64,000 bases of DNA from Chloroflexota bacterium (GCA_023473795.1 JAMCYS010000127.1:55546-119545); one strand, 5' to 3'; counted from the first letter of the stretch, positions 54,112-63,840 are shown. Translations and numbers: made by a program. The notes: a model not told the origin generated them from the letters alone.

Positions 54112-54267
54112 GTGAAGAAGACTACTAAACTAACCGTCGCCTGCGCCATCATCTTCGCGGACTTCCCGCTGCTGTATCATGGAACGGTAATTAGCCGCGA
54201 CCCGGCGGTGGCCGTGGCCACGCTTGTCGTTCTCGCCATGGGAGTTGGCCTGGCGCTCGCCTCCTAA
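54112..54267 (+). CDS. 51-residue membrane peptide downstream of lctP (copy 1)
   Basis: A short gene with GTG 54112 behind a perfect TAGGAGGT site (54097-54104) and TAA 54265-54267. The product starts MKKTTKLTVACAIIFADF and ends TLVVLAMGVGLALAS. Two hydrophobic segments, about 7-22 and 33-50, flank a short polar loop (YHGTVISRDP). It starts 12 bp after lctP and ends 26 bp before the methyltransferase gene, so it is clearly inside the transcript. The function is unknown; it could be a small accessory subunit of the permease (inference). Confidence 0.72.
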   Translation: MKKTTKLTVACAIIFADFPLLYHGTVISRDPAVAVATLVVLAMGVGLALAS

Positions 54268-54293
54268 CCGCGAGCGCCCCTCGGAGGTGGTCG

Positions 54294-55067
54294 GTGCCTG
54301 AGCAAGTTCCCCTGTATGATTCCTTCAGTGCCGAGTACGACGTGATGGTTTCCTGGCCGGACCGTCTGGCCCGGGAAACGCCACTGCTCAAGGCCCAGCT
54401 GGATCGGGTTGGTGCCAGGACGGTGCTCGACCTGGGTTGCGGCACCGGCCGGCACGCGATCAACTTGGCGCACCTGGGCTACGACGTCGTCGGCGTCGAT
54501 CCCAGCGTCGATATGATCCGCCGGGCCGAGGCCAATGCCGCCGGTCAACCGGGGGTGCGTTTTCGGCCGGCGGGCTTCGGCGAGCTGGCCCAGCGACTCG
54601 GCGGCCCCTTCGACGCTCTAATCTGCCTGGGCAACACGCTGCCGCACGCGCTGGGCGAGGAGGGCCTGGCGAAAGCGCTGCGCGACATCGCCGGCGTGCT
54701 ACGGCCCGGGGGCGTTCTCGTGGTGCAGCAGCTCAACTATGACCGCATCCTCGCTCACGGCCAGCGTTTCCTGGGGCTCTCCCAGGGTGAGGCGGACGGC
54801 GCCGAGTACCTCTTCTTTCGCTTCTACGACTACGCTCCGGGCGTGTTGACTTTCAACGTGGTCATCATGCGCAGAGACGCCCAGGGCGATTGGCAGCACA
54901 GAGTGGAAGCGACTCAGTTGCAGCCGATTCTCTCGAGCCAGTTGCTGGCCGAGCTGGCCGCTGCCGGCTTCGGCACGCCGCAGCTGTTCGGCAGCTACGG
55001 CGCCGAGCCTTATCGGGCCCTGGCGAGTAACGACCTGATCGTGGTGGCGCAGCGGGCTGGTAGCTGA
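54294..55067 (+). CDS. Class I SAM-dependent methyltransferase (copy 1)
   Basis: A 257-residue Rossmann-fold methyltransferase. Motif I is VLDLGCGTGRHAINLAHLGYDVVGVDPS (about 42-69); ALICLGNTLPH (about 103) and LRPGGVLVVQQLNYDRI (about 134) are motifs II-III. The C-terminal half (FNVVIMRRDAQGDWQHRVEATQL) is the typical insert of small-molecule methyltransferases of the Methyltransf_25 type. The substrate is unknown. GTG 54294 follows GGAGGTGG. It is cotranscribed with lctP and the small peptide gene. Confidence 0.9.
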   Translation: MPEQVPLYDSFSAEYDVMVSWPDRLARETPLLKAQLDRVGARTVLDLGCGTGRHAINLAHLGYDVVGVDPSVDMIRRAEANAAGQPGVRFRPAGFGELAQRLGGPFDALICLGNTLPHALGEEGLAKALRDIAGVLRPGGVLVVQQLNYDRILAHGQRFLGLSQGEADGAEYLFFRFYDYAPGVLTFNVVIMRRDAQGDWQHRVEATQLQPILSSQLLAELAAAGFGTPQLFGSYGAEPYRALASNDLIVVAQRAGS

Positions 55068-55168
55068 TTCGGGTTGTTGGCCCAAGTACGTCCGCCTGGC
55101 ACCGGTCCTGCAGCGGCAAGTGGCGTAGATGTGAGTGGCTCGCGCTGGAAACGTGGCGGGTTAGGAAA

Positions 55169-55510
55169 GTGGTGAGGGCAATGCCGTTGGTTCTCTTCTT
55201 TCTGCTTGGCCTGTTATTGGTGGCCATCTTCATCGGCCTGGTAAGCGGTCTCATAGGTCTGCTGGTGATGTTGCTGGTGGCCGGCTTCGTGGGCTGGCTG
55301 GCCGATCTGCTCGTGCCGGGCCAGCTGCCCTACGGGTGGCTGGGGGCGATCGTCGCCGGGCTGTTGGGGGCTGTCATCGGCACTCTGCTGATCGGCCACG
55401 TGGGACCCACCGTCGCGGGCATCCCGTTCGTGCCGGCCCTGCTGGGCGCCGTCATCGTCGCCTTCGCGGCGAATTTGCTGCTGAGGAACACCACCCGACG
55501 TCGCTACTAG
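55169..55510 (+). CDS. GlsB/YeaQ/YmgE-like stress membrane protein (copy 1)
   Basis: A 113-residue hydrophobic protein. After an added N-terminal helix (VLFFLLGLLLVAIFIGLVSG) it has the transglycosylase-associated family pattern: FVGWLADLLVPGQLPYGWLGAIVAGLLGAVIGTLL, then GIPFVPALLGAVIVAFAANLL. Function is unproven; relatives are stress-induced inner-membrane proteins. GTG 55172 and ATG 55181 are alternative starts. A gap of 226 bp follows before the convergent MFS gene. Confidence 0.8.
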   Translation: MVRAMPLVLFFLLGLLLVAIFIGLVSGLIGLLVMLLVAGFVGWLADLLVPGQLPYGWLGAIVAGLLGAVIGTLLIGHVGPTVAGIPFVPALLGAVIVAFAANLLLRNTTRRRY

Positions 55511-55736
55511 TTGTCGCAGGGCAGCCCGTGGGCGCGGAGTACCCGCTCTGAGGGCAACCTCTCGAGTGGCAAACGGGGGGAAGAGTCAGGCCGGGCACTA
55601 CCTGGAGTAGAGGACTGCGATTTCGGGCCGCCATGCCGTATCACTTGGCTCGGGACGGCCCGGACGACCTGCTCTGCCACTGGGATCGGTTGTCTCCGAA
55701 AGACCTACCTCATCCTTGAAGTCTTGACAGTCGGGT

Positions 55737-56698
55737 TCAAGGCTTGTCCGGCGACTTCACCGGCGGCCCGGCTTCGTGTTCCGGCTCGTTGCCTGCCCCG
55801 GACGCGTTCTCGGATTCTTCCAGGGGGTGAAGGTTGTGAAAGAACAAACCGTATAGTACCGTGTTGACCCCTTGGAACAGGGCGGCAAGCTCCAAGGGCA
55901 AGTTGAGAGAGACCGATTGCATCAGATAGCCGGCAAGCGTCGGGCTTACGGCTCCAGCCACTTGCGACGGTAGGCCGCTGAGCCCGGCCGCGCTGGCACG
56001 CTCCGAGGCCTCCACCACCCCCATAAGATAGGATTGGCGCACGGGCAACGCCATCGTCGCCGCAACCATTCGCACGAGGTACAGCGCCCCCGCCAGGAGG
56101 TAGGTCGGCGCCTGCGCCATCACGAAGAGGAGAATGAGGGAAATCGTTCGCGTGACCACGACGGCGTTCACCTCGCCCAGTAGTCGCGCGAGACGTTGCG
56201 CATACAGGTAGGAGGGCGCCGTGGCAAGGTTGATCAGGAAGAAAAGGGTGCCGATCTGGGCCGCATCCGCTCCATATCGGCTGTGAAACCAGTAGATCAG
56301 GAACGGACCTAGAAACCCGACGGCGAACCCATTGGCGGTGTTTGTGAGGGCGAAACGTGCGATCAGACCGCGAGTGCGTGGAGAAAGCCTGCTCCGGCGC
56401 GGCCGGGTTGCCGCGAGCGTTGGGCGCGACGGCGCCCCCTCGCGCACAGGCAACACGATCAAGGCCATGGCAATACCAAGGCCAACCGTCAACAGGAACA
56501 GCAGACGGTCCCCTTCGATCATGCTCAAGCCGAAAGATCTTTGCAGTGCAGCCGGCACGAGCGCCACAAGTGAGCCAAGGCTACCGGCCAGCACCCCGAC
56601 GAATGATACCGCGCCGAAGGCGGCCGTGCGGTCTCTCAACTCGGCCTTTTCGGCGATGAGTGCCTGTTCGGCCGGATAGTAGGGTCCCCAAGCGCCGC
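55737..56698 (-). pseudogene. MFS transporter, N-terminally truncated by the duplication junction
   Basis: The coding sequence is that of the intact gene at 59949-61262 but stops at the junction, so the first 117 residues and the start are missing. The open frame continues into antisense lactate-permease sequence (to 56942), which would make a meaningless chimaera. It is therefore treated as a broken gene. Confidence 0.9.
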
Positions 56699-56715
56699 AC
56701 CTGGAGGTTGAGTTT

Positions 56716-58311
56716 TTGGGAACGATGGAGCTAACGCTGGGCCGCTGGCTCCTCACCTTTCTCCCCATCGCCGTCCTCCTCGTCACCATCGTCGGTCTGA
56801 AGTGGGGCGCGCCTAAGGCCGGCGCCGCCGCCTGGTTCGTCGCTCTCGCCGTAGCGATAATAGGTTTTGGCGGCGACGCCTTCCTGGTTGCTCTGGCCAG
56901 CGCGAAAGGACTCAGCCTCAGCATCTTCGTTCTCTCCATCATCTGGTCGTCCGTGTTCCTCTACAACGTCGCCGAGCAGCTCGGCGCGCCCAGGGTCATA
57001 GGCGAAACGCTGGCGCGCCTCGTGGCGGACCCATTGCTCCAGGCGCTGGTGATAGCCTGGTGCTTCTCGAGCTTCTTGCAGGGGATCACCGGTTTCGGCG
57101 TGCCGGTGGCGGTGGCGGCGCCTCTGCTCATCATCGTCGGCGTGCCGCCCGTGCAAGCGGCCGTGATGACCCTGATCGGCCACTCCTGGGCCGTCACCTT
57201 CGGCTCCGTCGGATCGTCTTACTACACTTTGCAGCTGGTCACCCGCCTGGCGCCAGAGCAGCTAGCCCCCTGGATGGCTTTCAGTTTCGCCCTGCCGATC
57301 ATCACCTGCGGCTTCGGCGTGGCGCACGTGCAGGGCGGTGTCCCGGCGATGCGCCGGGCGGCGTTGCCCGTCCTTCTGGCTGGCTCGGTGATGGCGGTGC
57401 TGATGTGGCTTTTCGCCTACCTGGGCGCGCCCCAGATCGCCTCGACCCTGCCCTCTCTCGTAGGCTGCCTCGTACTCTGGTTGGTGGGCCGTTCGGCACC
57501 GGCCGTGCGCCGGGTCGAGCCGCCCATAGCGGGTGGGTCGATGGACGGTCCATTGGCCGGCAAATTGGGATTCAACGCCGCCTTCTTGCCCTACTACGCC
57601 CTGATTGGCCTGACCGTGGCCGGGCAGGTGCCGGCAGTCAAAGCGGCGCTGGGCAACGTGGCCTGGGGTCTGGACTACCCGGCTTATCAGACCTCGCTGG
57701 GCTATCAGGTGCTGGCCGAGAATCTGTACGCCAAGATCAGCCTCCTCAGCCATCCCGCCCCCATAATCGTGGCGGCGGCGCTGCTGTCCTTCGCCTACTA
57801 TCGCCTGGCGGGCTTCTGGCGACCGGGAGTCGGCAGGGCCGCGGCGCGGCTGACGGTGAAGCAGTGCGTGCCGACCAGCGTCGGCATAGCCGCGACGGTA
57901 ATGATGGCTCTCATCATGAACGACGCCGGCATGACGACTCTGCTGGCCCACGGCATCGCCAATGCCACCGGCCCGCTCTTTCCCTTGCTCTCGCCCTTCA
58001 TCGGCGTGCTCGGCTGTTTCATGACCGGCAGCAATACCACGTCTAACGTCATGTTTGGCGCCCTGCAGTACGAGACAGCCAGGGGCCTGGGCGTGAGCAC
58101 GGTCTTGATCTCGGCGGCGCAGTCCGTGGGTGGCTCGCTGGGCAGCATCGTTGCCCCGGCGAAGGTACTGATCGGAGCCGTGGTGGTGGGGCTCACCGGT
58201 CGCGAGGGCGAGGTGATGGGCAGGGCCATTCCCTACTGCCTCGTCCTCGTGCTCCTAGTGGGCATACAGACCTGGCTGTTCGTCTACGTGCTCTTCCGCG
58301 AGCTAACCTAG
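56716..58311 (+). CDS. lctP: L-lactate permease family transporter (copy 2)
   Basis: Identical protein to the gene at 52504-54099 (531 residues), with the same GGAGG ribosome site and TTG start, both just inside the duplicated unit. The sequence further upstream is different here: it is the truncated MFS gene in antisense rather than the UDP-glucose dehydrogenase 3' region. The promoter supply may therefore differ between copies. Confidence 0.93.
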   Translation: MGTMELTLGRWLLTFLPIAVLLVTIVGLKWGAPKAGAAAWFVALAVAIIGFGGDAFLVALASAKGLSLSIFVLSIIWSSVFLYNVAEQLGAPRVIGETLARLVADPLLQALVIAWCFSSFLQGITGFGVPVAVAAPLLIIVGVPPVQAAVMTLIGHSWAVTFGSVGSSYYTLQLVTRLAPEQLAPWMAFSFALPIITCGFGVAHVQGGVPAMRRAALPVLLAGSVMAVLMWLFAYLGAPQIASTLPSLVGCLVLWLVGRSAPAVRRVEPPIAGGSMDGPLAGKLGFNAAFLPYYALIGLTVAGQVPAVKAALGNVAWGLDYPAYQTSLGYQVLAENLYAKISLLSHPAPIIVAAALLSFAYYRLAGFWRPGVGRAAARLTVKQCVPTSVGIAATVMMALIMNDAGMTTLLAHGIANATGPLFPLLSPFIGVLGCFMTGSNTTSNVMFGALQYETARGLGVSTVLISAAQSVGGSLGSIVAPAKVLIGAVVVGLTGREGEVMGRAIPYCLVLVLLVGIQTWLFVYVLFRELT

Positions 58312-58323
58312 GAGGTACTTGCT

Positions 58324-58479
58324 GTGAAGAAGACTACTAAACTAACCGTCGCCTGCGCCATCATCTTCGCGGACTTCCCGCTGCTGTATCATGGAACGGT
58401 AATTAGCCGCGACCCGGCGGTGGCCGTGGCCACGCTTGTCGTTCTCGCCATGGGAGTTGGCCTGGCGCTCGCCTCCTAA
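58324..58479 (+). CDS. 51-residue membrane peptide downstream of lctP (copy 2)
   Basis: Same sequence and TAGGAGGT site as the gene at 54112-54267. Again 12 bp downstream of lctP. Confidence 0.72.
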   Translation: MKKTTKLTVACAIIFADFPLLYHGTVISRDPAVAVATLVVLAMGVGLALAS

Positions 58480-58505
58480 CCGCGAGCGCCCCTCGGAGGT
58501 GGTCG

Positions 58506-59279
58506 GTGCCTGAGCAAGTTCCCCTGTATGATTCCTTCAGTGCCGAGTACGACGTGATGGTTTCCTGGCCGGACCGTCTGGCCCGGGAAACGCCACTGCT
58601 CAAGGCCCAGCTGGATCGGGTTGGTGCCAGGACGGTGCTCGACCTGGGTTGCGGCACCGGCCGGCACGCGATCAACTTGGCGCACCTGGGCTACGACGTC
58701 GTCGGCGTCGATCCCAGCGTCGATATGATCCGCCGGGCCGAGGCCAATGCCGCCGGTCAACCGGGGGTGCGTTTTCGGCCGGCGGGCTTCGGCGAGCTGG
58801 CCCAGCGACTCGGCGGCCCCTTCGACGCTCTAATCTGCCTGGGCAACACGCTGCCGCACGCGCTGGGCGAGGAGGGCCTGGCGAAAGCGCTGCGCGACAT
58901 CGCCGGCGTGCTACGGCCCGGGGGCGTTCTCGTGGTGCAGCAGCTCAACTATGACCGCATCCTCGCTCACGGCCAGCGTTTCCTGGGGCTCTCCCAGGGT
59001 GAGGCGGACGGCGCCGAGTACCTCTTCTTTCGCTTCTACGACTACGCTCCGGGCGTGTTGACTTTCAACGTGGTCATCATGCGCAGAGACGCCCAGGGCG
59101 ATTGGCAGCACAGAGTGGAAGCGACTCAGTTGCAGCCGATTCTCTCGAGCCAGTTGCTGGCCGAGCTGGCCGCTGCCGGCTTCGGCACGCCGCAGCTGTT
59201 CGGCAGCTACGGCGCCGAGCCTTATCGGGCCCTGGCGAGTAACGACCTGATCGTGGTGGCGCAGCGGGCTGGTAGCTGA
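58506..59279 (+). CDS. Class I SAM-dependent methyltransferase (copy 2)
   Basis: Identical protein to the gene at 54294-55067, including VLDLGCGTGRHAINL. Cotranscribed with copy 2 of lctP and the small peptide gene. The substrate is unknown. Confidence 0.9.
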   Translation: MPEQVPLYDSFSAEYDVMVSWPDRLARETPLLKAQLDRVGARTVLDLGCGTGRHAINLAHLGYDVVGVDPSVDMIRRAEANAAGQPGVRFRPAGFGELAQRLGGPFDALICLGNTLPHALGEEGLAKALRDIAGVLRPGGVLVVQQLNYDRILAHGQRFLGLSQGEADGAEYLFFRFYDYAPGVLTFNVVIMRRDAQGDWQHRVEATQLQPILSSQLLAELAAAGFGTPQLFGSYGAEPYRALASNDLIVVAQRAGS

Positions 59280-59380
59280 TTCGGGTTGTTGGCCCAAGTA
59301 CGTCCGCCTGGCACCGGTCCTGCAGCGGCAAGTGGCGTAGATGTGAGTGGCTCGCGCTGGAAACGTGGCGGGTTAGGAAA

Positions 59381-59722
59381 GTGGTGAGGGCAATGCCGTT
59401 GGTTCTCTTCTTTCTGCTTGGCCTGTTATTGGTGGCCATCTTCATCGGCCTGGTAAGCGGTCTCATAGGTCTGCTGGTGATGTTGCTGGTGGCCGGCTTC
59501 GTGGGCTGGCTGGCCGATCTGCTCGTGCCGGGCCAGCTGCCCTACGGGTGGCTGGGGGCGATCGTCGCCGGGCTGTTGGGGGCTGTCATCGGCACTCTGC
59601 TGATCGGCCACGTGGGACCCACCGTCGCGGGCATCCCGTTCGTGCCGGCCCTGCTGGGCGCCGTCATCGTCGCCTTCGCGGCGAATTTGCTGCTGAGGAA
59701 CACCACCCGACGTCGCTACTAG
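59381..59722 (+). CDS. GlsB/YeaQ/YmgE-like stress membrane protein (copy 2)
   Basis: Identical to the protein at 55169-55510. The following 226-bp gap and the convergent MFS gene are also preserved in this copy. Confidence 0.8.
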   Translation: MVRAMPLVLFFLLGLLLVAIFIGLVSGLIGLLVMLLVAGFVGWLADLLVPGQLPYGWLGAIVAGLLGAVIGTLLIGHVGPTVAGIPFVPALLGAVIVAFAANLLLRNTTRRRY

Positions 59723-59948
59723 TTGTCGCAGGGCAGCCCGTGGGCGCGGAGTACCCGCTCTGAGGGCAACCTCTCGAGTGGCAAACGGGGGGAAGAGTCA
59801 GGCCGGGCACTACCTGGAGTAGAGGACTGCGATTTCGGGCCGCCATGCCGTATCACTTGGCTCGGGACGGCCCGGACGACCTGCTCTGCCACTGGGATCG
59901 GTTGTCTCCGAAAGACCTACCTCATCCTTGAAGTCTTGACAGTCGGGT

Positions 59949-61262
59949 TCAAGGCTTGTCCGGCGACTTCACCGGCGGCCCGGCTTCGTGTTCCGGCTCG
60001 TTGCCTGCCCCGGACGCGTTCTCGGATTCTTCCAGGGGGTGAAGGTTGTGAAAGAACAAACCGTATAGTACCGTGTTGACCCCTTGGAACAGGGCGGCAA
60101 GCTCCAAGGGCAAGTTGAGAGAGACCGATTGCATCAGATAGCCGGCAAGCGTCGGGCTTACGGCTCCAGCCACTTGCGACGGTAGGCCGCTGAGCCCGGC
60201 CGCGCTGGCACGCTCCGAGGCCTCCACCACCCCCATAAGATAGGATTGGCGCACGGGCAACGCCATCGTCGCCGCAACCATTCGCACGAGGTACAGCGCC
60301 CCCGCCAGGAGGTAGGTCGGCGCCTGCGCCATCACGAAGAGGAGAATGAGGGAAATCGTTCGCGTGACCACGACGGCGTTCACCTCGCCCAGTAGTCGCG
60401 CGAGACGTTGCGCATACAGGTAGGAGGGCGCCGTGGCAAGGTTGATCAGGAAGAAAAGGGTGCCGATCTGGGCCGCATCCGCTCCATATCGGCTGTGAAA
60501 CCAGTAGATCAGGAACGGACCTAGAAACCCGACGGCGAACCCATTGGCGGTGTTTGTGAGGGCGAAACGTGCGATCAGACCGCGAGTGCGTGGAGAAAGC
60601 CTGCTCCGGCGCGGCCGGGTTGCCGCGAGCGTTGGGCGCGACGGCGCCCCCTCGCGCACAGGCAACACGATCAAGGCCATGGCAATACCAAGGCCAACCG
60701 TCAACAGGAACAGCAGACGGTCCCCTTCGATCATGCTCAAGCCGAAAGATCTTTGCAGTGCAGCCGGCACGAGCGCCACAAGTGAGCCAAGGCTACCGGC
60801 CAGCACCCCGACGAATGATACCGCGCCGAAGGCGGCCGTGCGGTCTCTCAACTCGGCCTTTTCGGCGATGAGTGCCTGTTCGGCCGGATAGTAGGGTCCC
60901 CAAGCGCCGCCGCTTCCCGCGCCTCCTCCCCGGCCGAGGGTGGACACTGCCGCCGCAGCCAGCAGCACCAGAAAGTTGCTCGAGAGGGCGAAGACCAACG
61001 CCCCTGCCGACATCAACAACGCCGTGAGAACCAGCAGGGTCTTGCGGCCAAACCGGTCGGAGAGCAAACCCACAGCTCCGGTCATTAGGGCGCTGGCAAT
61101 GGCGGACGCGGTGAAGATGATCCCGATGTCCACGGGGCCAAAAGCCAGGCGCGCGAGGTAGATCGGCACGATGATATTCAAGTATGCCTGGGACAGGCTC
61201 CGCAACCCGCGTAGCACGAGCAGCAAGGACAGGTCACGCCCTAGCCAGAGCGGTCGTCTCAT
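59949..61262 (-). CDS. MFS transporter (intact)
   Basis: A 437-residue major-facilitator transporter with about 12 membrane helices. It has the MFS loop 2-3 motif in LLSDRFGRKTLLVLTALLMS (about 66-85) and a Gly-rich loop GRGGGAGSGGAWGPYYPAEQA (about 108-128) before the next helix. A central cytoplasmic loop (about 205-225) is Arg/Pro-rich. The substrate is not evident; the layout resembles drug or sugar exporters. It ends with a hydrophilic Glu/Pro tail. Start ATG 61262 has AAGAG nearby. Convergent with the GlsB-like gene; the P-type ATPase lies upstream on the same strand (45 bp). Confidence 0.88.
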   Translation of the reverse strand: MRRPLWLGRDLSLLLVLRGLRSLSQAYLNIIVPIYLARLAFGPVDIGIIFTASAIASALMTGAVGLLSDRFGRKTLLVLTALLMSAGALVFALSSNFLVLLAAAAVSTLGRGGGAGSGGAWGPYYPAEQALIAEKAELRDRTAAFGAVSFVGVLAGSLGSLVALVPAALQRSFGLSMIEGDRLLFLLTVGLGIAMALIVLPVREGAPSRPTLAATRPRRSRLSPRTRGLIARFALTNTANGFAVGFLGPFLIYWFHSRYGADAAQIGTLFFLINLATAPSYLYAQRLARLLGEVNAVVVTRTISLILLFVMAQAPTYLLAGALYLVRMVAATMALPVRQSYLMGVVEASERASAAGLSGLPSQVAGAVSPTLAGYLMQSVSLNLPLELAALFQGVNTVLYGLFFHNLHPLEESENASGAGNEPEHEAGPPVKSPDKP

Positions 61263-61307
61263 CTCTTTACGTAACTCCGGCCCCCTGGGCCTCGCCGTCG
61301 TGTTGGC

Positions 61308-63629
61308 CTAGGCCAGGCCGAATCGCTTGAAAATGGCCACCTTGATTGGATCCATTAGGAACATGAAAGCCACGGCAATACCCAGCACCGCGAGTATTGC
61401 GGACCAGCCAACCGGCGTCACCAATAGGCCTTGCGTCGCCAGGAAAGACACAACGATCAGGTCGCCAACGGTGGCCGCTACCAACCACTTGCTGGGCCGA
61501 CCCTGCCAGAGGTGATGGCGCTGGCGCACCAGGTAGACCGTGGCCTGGCCACTGAAGACTAGCATCACGAACGCCAGGGTCTGGACCTGGGGCCAAGCCA
61601 AATGGAACACGTTCAGGGCCAGGTATAGCACGAGAAACGATTCGACCAGCACCAGTAGGGCGAGAAGCCCAGAACTTGCCACCAAGGGGGCAACCCGCCA
61701 GCGATCCGGTTTCCTGGAGTAGCCGACGTTGTCGGTGGCGATCGACATGGTGACGAAGTCGTTGGCGAACAGCAATAGGACTACCAGGAAAGGCGTGATG
61801 ACAAATTCGCCCGTTACAAAGAAGGTCAGACTGAGGAACAGGCCGATCTGGATGGTCTTAAGTATCTTGTTGAGGGTGTAAGTGAGCATGCGTTGGTAGA
61901 TCCGCCGGCTGGACTCTATCGCGCCGACGATATTAAGCAGCCCCGGGTCGGTGAGCACTATGCTGGCCGCTGCCTTAGCCACATCGGTTGCGCCGGACAC
62001 GGCGATGCCGACTTCGCTCTGTCTCAGAGCCGGGGCGTCGTTTACCCCGTCGCCTGTCATTCCCACCACGTGTCCTGCTGCCTGCAACGCCCGCACCAGG
62101 TTGTACTTGTCCTCTGGGAAAACCCCCGCGAATACCCTGCACTTCAGGTCCAGACGGCCCGTGATCTCCCGCGGGCCGCAAACTTGCTCCCCGATACCCA
62201 CCTGTCGGGCGACAGCCGTGGCGGTAGGCGCACCGTCGCCGGTGACCATTCTGACTTGGACGCCAAGATCGTGCAGATCCGACACCAGAGTGGCAGAGTC
62301 CGGCCGAGGGCGGTCGATCAGCGCTATCAACCCTGCCAACTGCAACTCCTCCTCGGACCCAACCGCCACCGCCAGGACCCGGTAGCCCTGGGCGGAGAGC
62401 GCCTCTACATCGTCCATCAATCCCGCAGGAGTGGTGGCACAGAGCGAGGCAACGATCTGTGGCATGCCCTTGATCACTCGTAGATTAGTATCCCCGCGCT
62501 TCACCAACGCCTCGGTGCGTTTGGTCGCCGGATCAAAGGGAGTGAACGACAGTCGCTGATCTGAGGCGGCGCTCGCGGACACCGCGGGCGCTCGCAGAAT
62601 TGCCAAGTCAATCGCGTCCTGGCTGGCGGCATCTGAGGCCAGGGCGGCGAACTCTAGCGGCTGGCTTGGCGCGAAAGGCGGATACGCTCGCATAGCGCCA
62701 ACGCTCAGTTCGTTCAACGTAATTGTGCCGGTCTTGTCCACGCACAACGCGTCCATGGAGGCCGCCTCCTCGATCGCCGACAACCTCGTAACGAGGACTC
62801 CCCGTTTGCTCAACTCCAGCGAGCCGAAAGCTTGGGCTATGGTGAACGTGGCAGGCAGGGCGACGGGCACCGAAGCGATGAGCAATATCAGCGCGAATGG
62901 CAGCACTTCCAGCAAAGGAACGCCCGCCAGCGGCGCGTAGAACAACAGAGCGACCACCAGCAAGATGTCGATTGCGACGAGGTACTTCACAATATTGAGA
63001 ATTATGGACTCTAAGTGAGTGACAGTCCTAGCTGATTGCACCAGTTGGGCGGTCTTGCCGAAGTACGTCTTGCCGCCAGTGGCCGTTACCTCGCCCGTGG
63101 CCTCGCCCCGCTGAACGATCGAACCAGAGTACACGGCGGTTTGGTGGGAGGCCTCCACGGGAAGCGACTCGCCAGTCAGCGCCGACTGATCGAGCTGCAA
63201 GTCACCGTCGAGTAGACGAGCATCGGCCGGCACGATATCGCCCACTCGCAGGTGGATCAGGTCACCCGGCACGAGGTCTCGCGCCGGCCGGACCCGCCAC
63301 TCGCCATCGCGCCGCACCCGCGTGTTGATCGCGAGGTGCTGGCGCAGAAACGCCAGGGCGTTCTCCGCTCGGCTTTCCTGCTCGAAGCTCACCACCGCAT
63401 TGAAGGCGAGCAAGAAGAAGATGATCACGGCATCAGATTGCCTGCCCAGAACGAGGGTCAGGATGATGGCGACCTCGAGCATCCAGGGGACGGGTGCCCA
63501 GAACTTGCGCCAGAATACCAGCCACCGGTTCTCACGGCGTTCCGGTACCTCGTTTGGGCCGTACTGTCTGAGCCGTTCGGCCGCCTCTGCCGCCGATAGC
63601 CCTGGAGATTCTGCTTCTGCTTGCCTCAT
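61308..63629 (-). CDS. Plasma-membrane proton-efflux P-type (P3A) ATPase
   Basis: A 773-residue ion pump of the P3A class. Seen: N-terminal SAAEAAERLRQYGPNEVPERR, actuator motif LDQSALTGESLPV (about 155-167), the membrane Pro motif LIASVPVALPATF, the phosphorylated Asp in CVDKTGTITLNEL (about 300), MVTGDGAPTA, and the hinge MTGDGVNDAPALRQSEVGIAV (about 522). The C-terminal membrane domain has FANDFVTMSIATDNV. Uses ATP to expel protons; in bacteria this may aid pH homeostasis. ATG 63629 is chosen by family N-terminus; GTG 63647 (with GAGGG upstream) is an alternative. Confidence 0.93.
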   Translation of the reverse strand: MRQAEAESPGLSAAEAAERLRQYGPNEVPERRENRWLVFWRKFWAPVPWMLEVAIILTLVLGRQSDAVIIFFLLAFNAVVSFEQESRAENALAFLRQHLAINTRVRRDGEWRVRPARDLVPGDLIHLRVGDIVPADARLLDGDLQLDQSALTGESLPVEASHQTAVYSGSIVQRGEATGEVTATGGKTYFGKTAQLVQSARTVTHLESIILNIVKYLVAIDILLVVALLFYAPLAGVPLLEVLPFALILLIASVPVALPATFTIAQAFGSLELSKRGVLVTRLSAIEEAASMDALCVDKTGTITLNELSVGAMRAYPPFAPSQPLEFAALASDAASQDAIDLAILRAPAVSASAASDQRLSFTPFDPATKRTEALVKRGDTNLRVIKGMPQIVASLCATTPAGLMDDVEALSAQGYRVLAVAVGSEEELQLAGLIALIDRPRPDSATLVSDLHDLGVQVRMVTGDGAPTATAVARQVGIGEQVCGPREITGRLDLKCRVFAGVFPEDKYNLVRALQAAGHVVGMTGDGVNDAPALRQSEVGIAVSGATDVAKAAASIVLTDPGLLNIVGAIESSRRIYQRMLTYTLNKILKTIQIGLFLSLTFFVTGEFVITPFLVVLLLFANDFVTMSIATDNVGYSRKPDRWRVAPLVASSGLLALLVLVESFLVLYLALNVFHLAWPQVQTLAFVMLVFSGQATVYLVRQRHHLWQGRPSKWLVAATVGDLIVVSFLATQGLLVTPVGWSAILAVLGIAVAFMFLMDPIKVAIFKRFGLA

Positions 63630-63809
63630 TTCGTTCCCATCCAGCACAGGCCAGCCCTCAACCGCTGACGAAATCACGTGCGACCGTCCCAGGCCCAAGA
63701 TGGACACGGGAGCGCGAGTTTGCGTTCTCACTATCGGTGCCAGGCCAAGCTGGGCAGGATCCATGCCACAGGCATGGGAGGCGCAAGGTTGGGCCGGAGA
63801 CTCTAGCCC

Positions 63810-63840
63810 AGTATACGGGCCGGCCCAGGCTACCTGTCAG
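63810..63840 (-). promoter_or_regulatory. Probable promoter of the proton ATPase gene
   Basis: Minus strand: CTGACA (63840-63835), 19-bp spacer, TATACT (63815-63810). This leaves a leader of about 170 nt to the ATG. Confidence 0.5.

Larger units (their letters stand above)
52487..56698 (+). repeat. 4212-bp direct tandem duplication, copy 1
   Basis: The copy begins at ACCTGGAGG before the lactate permease and ends inside the minus-strand MFS gene at AGCGCCGC. The following base starts copy 2. No difference between the copies was seen in any gene or spacer. Confidence 0.95.
56699..60910 (+). repeat. 4212-bp direct tandem duplication, copy 2
   Basis: Same sequence as 52487-56698. At its right end the MFS gene continues into unique sequence (CGCTTCCCGC from 60911), so this copy keeps the original right junction and copy 1 keeps the original left junction. 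Confidence 0.95.

Noticed and set aside
55737..56942. 401-residue open frame joining the MFS C-terminus to an unrelated N-terminus
   Set aside because: The first 80 residues are the antisense of lactate permease created by the duplication junction; not a natural fusion.
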